This document shows, one piece after another, positions 33,991 through 37,400 of a stretch of 37,400 nt of DNA. This DNA comes from Flavobacterium sp. (GTDB lineage Bacteria > Bacteroidota > Bacteroidia > Chitinophagales > Chitinophagaceae). Made by a program: the position numbers and the translations under genes. The notes below the pieces were generated by a model. That model was not told the DNA's origin. It worked only from the letters and a program-made list of their open reading frames with translations, and ran no database searches. How positions within the stretch are numbered: position 1 is the stretch's first letter; the number at the start of each line of letters is the position of its first letter. The DNA is taken from contig JASGCX010000017.1 of NCBI GenBank assembly GCA_030053925.1, forward strand, positions 18,574 through 55,973, read 5' to 3'.

Positions 33991-34025
33991 GTATTGGTTT
34001 GCCTTTTAAAAAGGCAAACCAATAC
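33991..34025. terminator. bidirectional terminator overlapping the tamL stop
   Basis: Near-perfect palindrome: GTATTGGTTTGCCTTTT and AAAAGGCAAACCAATAC with a single central A. The right arm covers the last codons (IGLPF) of the minus-strand gene, and the stop lies at the centre. It also ends rocD transcription from the other side. Confidence 0.75.
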
Positions 34026-36462
34026 CTAATTGAAAGGCGTAGTTTTTAATTTTCACACCATTGAGTCTTGTATCTGTCCACTCAAAATCTCTAAAGTTTG
34101 CCCAGCCCTTGTTGGCTAGCCTTGCAGGGTCTTTGAGTTTGTAGGCAAAATCAACTCGTATGAGGAAGAAAGAAAAATCTAAACGTACACCTGTACCCAC
34201 ACCTATTGCCAAATCTCTACCCAAGTTTTTAAGGCTTAACGTAGCCTCTGCATTATTGGGGTCTTGACGAATATTCCACACGTTACCAATATCTGTAAAC
34301 AAAGCACTACCAACTTTTACGCCTGCAATGGTGGTTAACAAAAAACGATATTCCGCATTTAACTCTAGGTTAAAATCGCCAAATCTATCGGTATAGCCCG
34401 AGGTACTTGTATCGGCACTAATTGATGAACCAAGGCCTAACTGCCTTAGCCCCCAAGCTCGCATACTATTAGGTCCCCCCACAAAAAACTGCTTAAACAC
34501 AGGGATGGTTTGTGTACTTTTAGGTAAGGCTGCACCTACAAATGCACGTAAAGCCAACTCATCTTTGGTGTATTTTTTTAGGTACCGATATTCGCCTTCA
34601 AGCTTTAGGTACGAGAATATTTGGTCGCCAACATTGGGCAATAAACTAGTAAGTAAACCGCTTTCTTCAGCAAATAATCTAATGCTGTGAATTTTAGATT
34701 TATCCTTACCACTAAACAAAATATTTTTAGCCAAACTTACACCTACTACATTACCGTTTCTAAATGAATTTCGTAAAAATGGATTGTCTTTAAACAACTG
34801 AATTAAGCCATCTAAAGTATCTACCTTATACAATTCTATATTAGGAAAACGAAACTGCGTAGACACATTGCCTTTGGTATAATCGAAGCCAAAATTGAGG
34901 TTTAAAGAACGTAATTGGTAAAAATCAATACGATTGGTATAAGCACCTTGTGCACTAAAAATGGTTTTCTGGTTATCAATCTTATTTATTTGTCCGGTTA
35001 ACCATTTCCAGTTTTTAAAAGGATGTATAATTCTAGGAAAACTGTATGAATGAGACAATGTAAACTGCTGTGTTTGTACAAAAGGTTTAGGTGCAATGTT
35101 GGCTACTTGCTTATCAATATTAAACTCAAAGCCAAACCTAGCTTGCGTTAAAGACTGTATGGCTTGTTTCCAAACGTTTCTGTTTTTGTAGGTTAGGTTG
35201 GTAGCCAAACCAATCAAATTACCCGAACCAATGTCGCCAGTGTTTCTACTACCTTCAAAATCAACGCCCCAACTTTGTTTTGGTGCAGGCAACAAAAAGA
35301 AATGAAAATCGATGCTGTCAGAATTGGGTCTTACAACTGCTTTTGCATCTACTTGCTTCCACGAACCAATTTGATTGAGCTTATTAATGCTTTTGTAATA
35401 AGCGTTCTCATCGTACAAGCCACCACGTTTTAAGTATGTATGCTCACGTAAGGGCCTAAACTTAAACTTATCTATATCAAAACGCATCACACCGCTTTTG
35501 TGAAAAGATTCTTTGAAATTTTTTCTTGCCATTAAGGTATCGGCATTGTAATACACATTTTTAATATCAGGATAGTAATACAAATTGCCTACATAGTATT
35601 GCTTCAGCTTTAGCGTGTCGTTTATTTTTTTAAGCATCATCGTAAAGCGCCATTTGGGGTCTTCTTTACGTGCATTGGCTGCTTCGTTTATTATTTGCGC
35701 TTGCGCCAATGGATCAATAGAAAGCGTTAATAATTTAGCATTTAAAGTATCTGCTAGCGCATAAATATCTTCTCGGTTTAAGTTGTAATAACCATTGCTT
35801 CTGTACAAATAAGCCAACCTGTCTAACTCGTCGCTTACTATTTGTTTTGAATAAGGTTTGCCTTGTTTTAGCAAACTATATTTTGCTTGCGCCAATGTAA
35901 TATTTTGCAACGTAGAATCTATTGGCTTGTGTAGGGTATCTATCATGGCAAAGCTAACTGTATCGATAGTGATACGTTTACCTACATCTACCAGAAAGGC
36001 AATATTGGTGCGAAGCTGTAGTACTTTTTTACGCTTTTTGAAAGTAGGAAATATACCTAACCATTTTTCATTCTGAATTTTTGCAATTACAGAATCTAAG
36101 GTTACCGAATCTTTAAACGTAGCGTAATAATAACCTTGCGAGTTTAAAAAGGCGTTCATAAAACCACGGCTGCGGCTTATGTTGGCACTATCGTACACAG
36201 GTGGCTTTTTTAAGCGATAAATAAACCCAAACTGCTGCACCTTTCTTGCTTTTAAGCTGTCATCCCAATAATTATCAAGTTCTAATGTTAGCCGTTTTTT
36301 CTCATCTTTACCCACGTTATTTTTAAGCGTTATTTTGTTTGAAAAAACAAAAGGCTTGTTTACAGGAAATTCTTTTACGCTACTGCAAGCTGCAAATAAT
36401 AATACGATACCAAATAAACCAAGTATTTTTTGAGGCGAAATGTTGTTGCTAACAAAAATCAT
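34006..36462 (-). CDS. TamA/BamA-like outer-membrane assembly lipoprotein
   Basis: 818 residues. Signal sequence with lipobox FGIVLLFAACSS (Cys at residue 26), so the protein is probably lipidated. POTRA-like repeats follow in the first 380 residues, and a 16-strand-type Omp85 barrel ends in an aromatic residue (FQLGIGLPF). The FVGGPNSMRAWGLRQLGLGS segment is the Omp85 signature (G-x-x-S/N-x-R-G-like). Omp85 proteins insert barrel proteins or lipids into the outer membrane; the lipidated TamA form (TamL) is known from Bacteroidota. The partner TamB is not in the window. The start is only 2 bp from that of the divergent methyltransferase gene. Confidence 0.88.
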   Translation of the reverse strand: MIFVSNNISPQKILGLFGIVLLFAACSSVKEFPVNKPFVFSNKITLKNNVGKDEKKRLTLELDNYWDDSLKARKVQQFGFIYRLKKPPVYDSANISRSRGFMNAFLNSQGYYYATFKDSVTLDSVIAKIQNEKWLGIFPTFKKRKKVLQLRTNIAFLVDVGKRITIDTVSFAMIDTLHKPIDSTLQNITLAQAKYSLLKQGKPYSKQIVSDELDRLAYLYRSNGYYNLNREDIYALADTLNAKLLTLSIDPLAQAQIINEAANARKEDPKWRFTMMLKKINDTLKLKQYYVGNLYYYPDIKNVYYNADTLMARKNFKESFHKSGVMRFDIDKFKFRPLREHTYLKRGGLYDENAYYKSINKLNQIGSWKQVDAKAVVRPNSDSIDFHFFLLPAPKQSWGVDFEGSRNTGDIGSGNLIGLATNLTYKNRNVWKQAIQSLTQARFGFEFNIDKQVANIAPKPFVQTQQFTLSHSYSFPRIIHPFKNWKWLTGQINKIDNQKTIFSAQGAYTNRIDFYQLRSLNLNFGFDYTKGNVSTQFRFPNIELYKVDTLDGLIQLFKDNPFLRNSFRNGNVVGVSLAKNILFSGKDKSKIHSIRLFAEESGLLTSLLPNVGDQIFSYLKLEGEYRYLKKYTKDELALRAFVGAALPKSTQTIPVFKQFFVGGPNSMRAWGLRQLGLGSSISADTSTSGYTDRFGDFNLELNAEYRFLLTTIAGVKVGSALFTDIGNVWNIRQDPNNAEATLSLKNLGRDLAIGVGTGVRLDFSFFLIRVDFAYKLKDPARLANKGWANFRDFEWTDTRLNGVKIKNYAFQLGIGLPF

Positions 36463-36464
36463 AG

Positions 36465-37190
36465 ATGATGCTAAGTAAGAATGAAGTCAAATATATTCAA
36501 AGTTTGTACCACAAAAAGCAAAGACAGCAAGATGGCCTATTTATTGCCGAAGGCCCAAAGCTTGTAAGCGAACTGCTAACGAGTAATTTTACCATTAAAA
36601 CCATTTACGCAACAGCACAGTTTCTAGCCAATAATACCGCCAAACATGCTGCAATAGTTACTATTACAGAGCAAGAATTGGCCCGCATTAGCAACTTACA
36701 AACCCCTAACCAAGTAATAGCTGTGGTGCAGCAGCTTTTACCAAACACTAAGCCAAATTTTTCCAATAGCCTTAGTTTGGCATTAGATGGTATTCAAGAC
36801 CCGGGCAATTTAGGCACCATTATTCGCATTGCAGATTGGTTTGGCATTACGCAAATTATTTGCAGCCTAAATACGGTAGAACTCTACAACCCAAAAGTGA
36901 TACAAAGCACCATGGGTAGTTTTTTGCGTACAAAAATTTGGTATCAAAACCTTGCAACTACGCTTACAAATGCCAATGTGCCTGTGTTTGGTGCCTTGCT
37001 AAATGGGCAATCTATTTACCAAATACCAAAACCCACAGCGGGTATTTTAGTAATAGGCAGCGAAGGCAATGGTATTAGCAACCATGTATTGCCATTCATT
37101 TCTCACCCAGTAAACATACCTAAAATTGGTGGTGCCGAAAGCCTAAACGCAGCAGTAGCCACAGGTATTATTGTGTCGCATTGGGTATAA
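36465..37190 (+). CDS. TrmH/SpoU-family RNA 2'-O-methyltransferase (RlmB-like)
   Basis: 241 residues. N-terminal substrate-binding part SKNEVKYIQSLYHKKQRQQD, GLFIAEGPKLVSELL. SPOUT motifs: LALDGIQDPGNLGTIIRIAD (motif 1), GILVIGSEGNGIS (motif 2), IPKIGGAESLNAAVATGIIV (motif 3, with the conserved N). It methylates a ribose in rRNA or tRNA; the exact site is not determinable. ATGs at 36465 and 36468 are both possible. Confidence 0.92.
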   Translation: MMLSKNEVKYIQSLYHKKQRQQDGLFIAEGPKLVSELLTSNFTIKTIYATAQFLANNTAKHAAIVTITEQELARISNLQTPNQVIAVVQQLLPNTKPNFSNSLSLALDGIQDPGNLGTIIRIADWFGITQIICSLNTVELYNPKVIQSTMGSFLRTKIWYQNLATTLTNANVPVFGALLNGQSIYQIPKPTAGILVIGSEGNGISNHVLPFISHPVNIPKIGGAESLNAAVATGIIVSHWV

Positions 37191-37191
37191 T

Positions 37192-37238
37192 TGTCTGAAC
37201 CAGAATTTACATCATCCTACAAAATCCTCGTTCAGACA
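37192..37238. repeat. 47-bp repeat with TGTCTGAAC/GTTCAGACA terminal inverted repeats
   Basis: Perfect 9-bp arms at both ends, with ATCCTACAAAATCCTC inside. Related fragments are at 4262-4300 and 30998-31006. It starts 2 bp after the methyltransferase stop. Confidence 0.75.
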
Positions 37239-37400
37239 TTTACCTAAACTGTATGGCTTTTACAGGCTTAATATTTCCAGAATTTAGAAGGGTTAAATTG
37301 ATTAAAGGGATTATTGCAATTTGCATCATCCTACAAATCCAAAAAATCCTACAAAATCCTCGTTCAGACATTTACCTAAACTGTATGGCTTTTACAGGCT
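37214..37400. repeat. 55-bp direct repeats, period 132 bp, running off the window
   Basis: The 55-bp stretch at 37214-37268 (through TTTACCTAAACTGTATGGCT) recurs identically at 37346-37400, where the window ends. The array may continue beyond. The spacer includes TTGATTAAAGGGATTATTGC and no gene. Confidence 0.85.

Overview
The window comes from an AT-rich Bacteroidota genome, most likely a Chitinophagaceae-type bacterium. Three things point there: promoter-like TAnnTTTG -7 boxes close to start codons, protein families typical of the phylum (TamA-like lipoprotein, zinc-free bL36, Mrp without its usual CxxC pair, membrane-anchored MutS homolog), and many dispersed intergenic repeats of kinds recalled from these genomes. 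No species is claimed.

Layout. (1) 1-1964: the 3' part of an adenine deaminase gene whose reading frame carries a large in-frame insertion of short peptide-coding repeats around a DUF559 (Vsr-like nuclease) domain. (2) 2055-4788: a DUF418-like membrane protein, then a repeat-rich stretch with a broken PIN toxin/antitoxin pair, ending in a 26-unit octanucleotide array next to the promoter of an ABC-F gene. (3) 4789-10156: ABC-F ATPase, FKBP isomerase and UvrA. (4) 10429-14595: a decayed defence island with an hsdM remnant, RhuM, a half-length HsdS, a truncated D12-class adenine methylase, an HNH nuclease and a DUF3883 nuclease-like protein. (5) 14706-15759: a 21-bp phased repeat array of about 12 units in front of an unrecognised gene. 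(6) 15901-19854, minus strand: infA-rpmJ-rpsM-rpsK-rpsD-rpoA-rplQ, with its own promoter and without secY or map. (7) 20057-25940: ECF sigma factor, a candidate MITE, RuvB, a BlaR/BlaI-type pair with an operator, a MarR regulator, an M23 peptidase and tmRNA. (8) 26052-37190: MutS-like ATPase, histidine phosphatase, PaiB-like flavoprotein, Mrp, a carboxypeptidase-regulatory-like exported protein, a sensor kinase, ornithine aminotransferase, a TamA-like lipoprotein and a TrmH/SpoU methyltransferase. The right edge is a repeat cluster.

How the parts relate. Most of the window is housekeeping: translation, transcription, repair, ribosome rescue and outer-membrane assembly. The unusual content is repetitive DNA that enters coding sequence without breaking frame (ade, probably uvrA, and the ABC-F linker) and two precisely periodic non-coding arrays (8 bp and 21 bp). 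The defence island looks like remnants of at least two restriction-modification systems. No complete R-M system is visible, so any remaining activity would rest on the intact orphan parts (RhuM, half HsdS, HNH, DUF3883).
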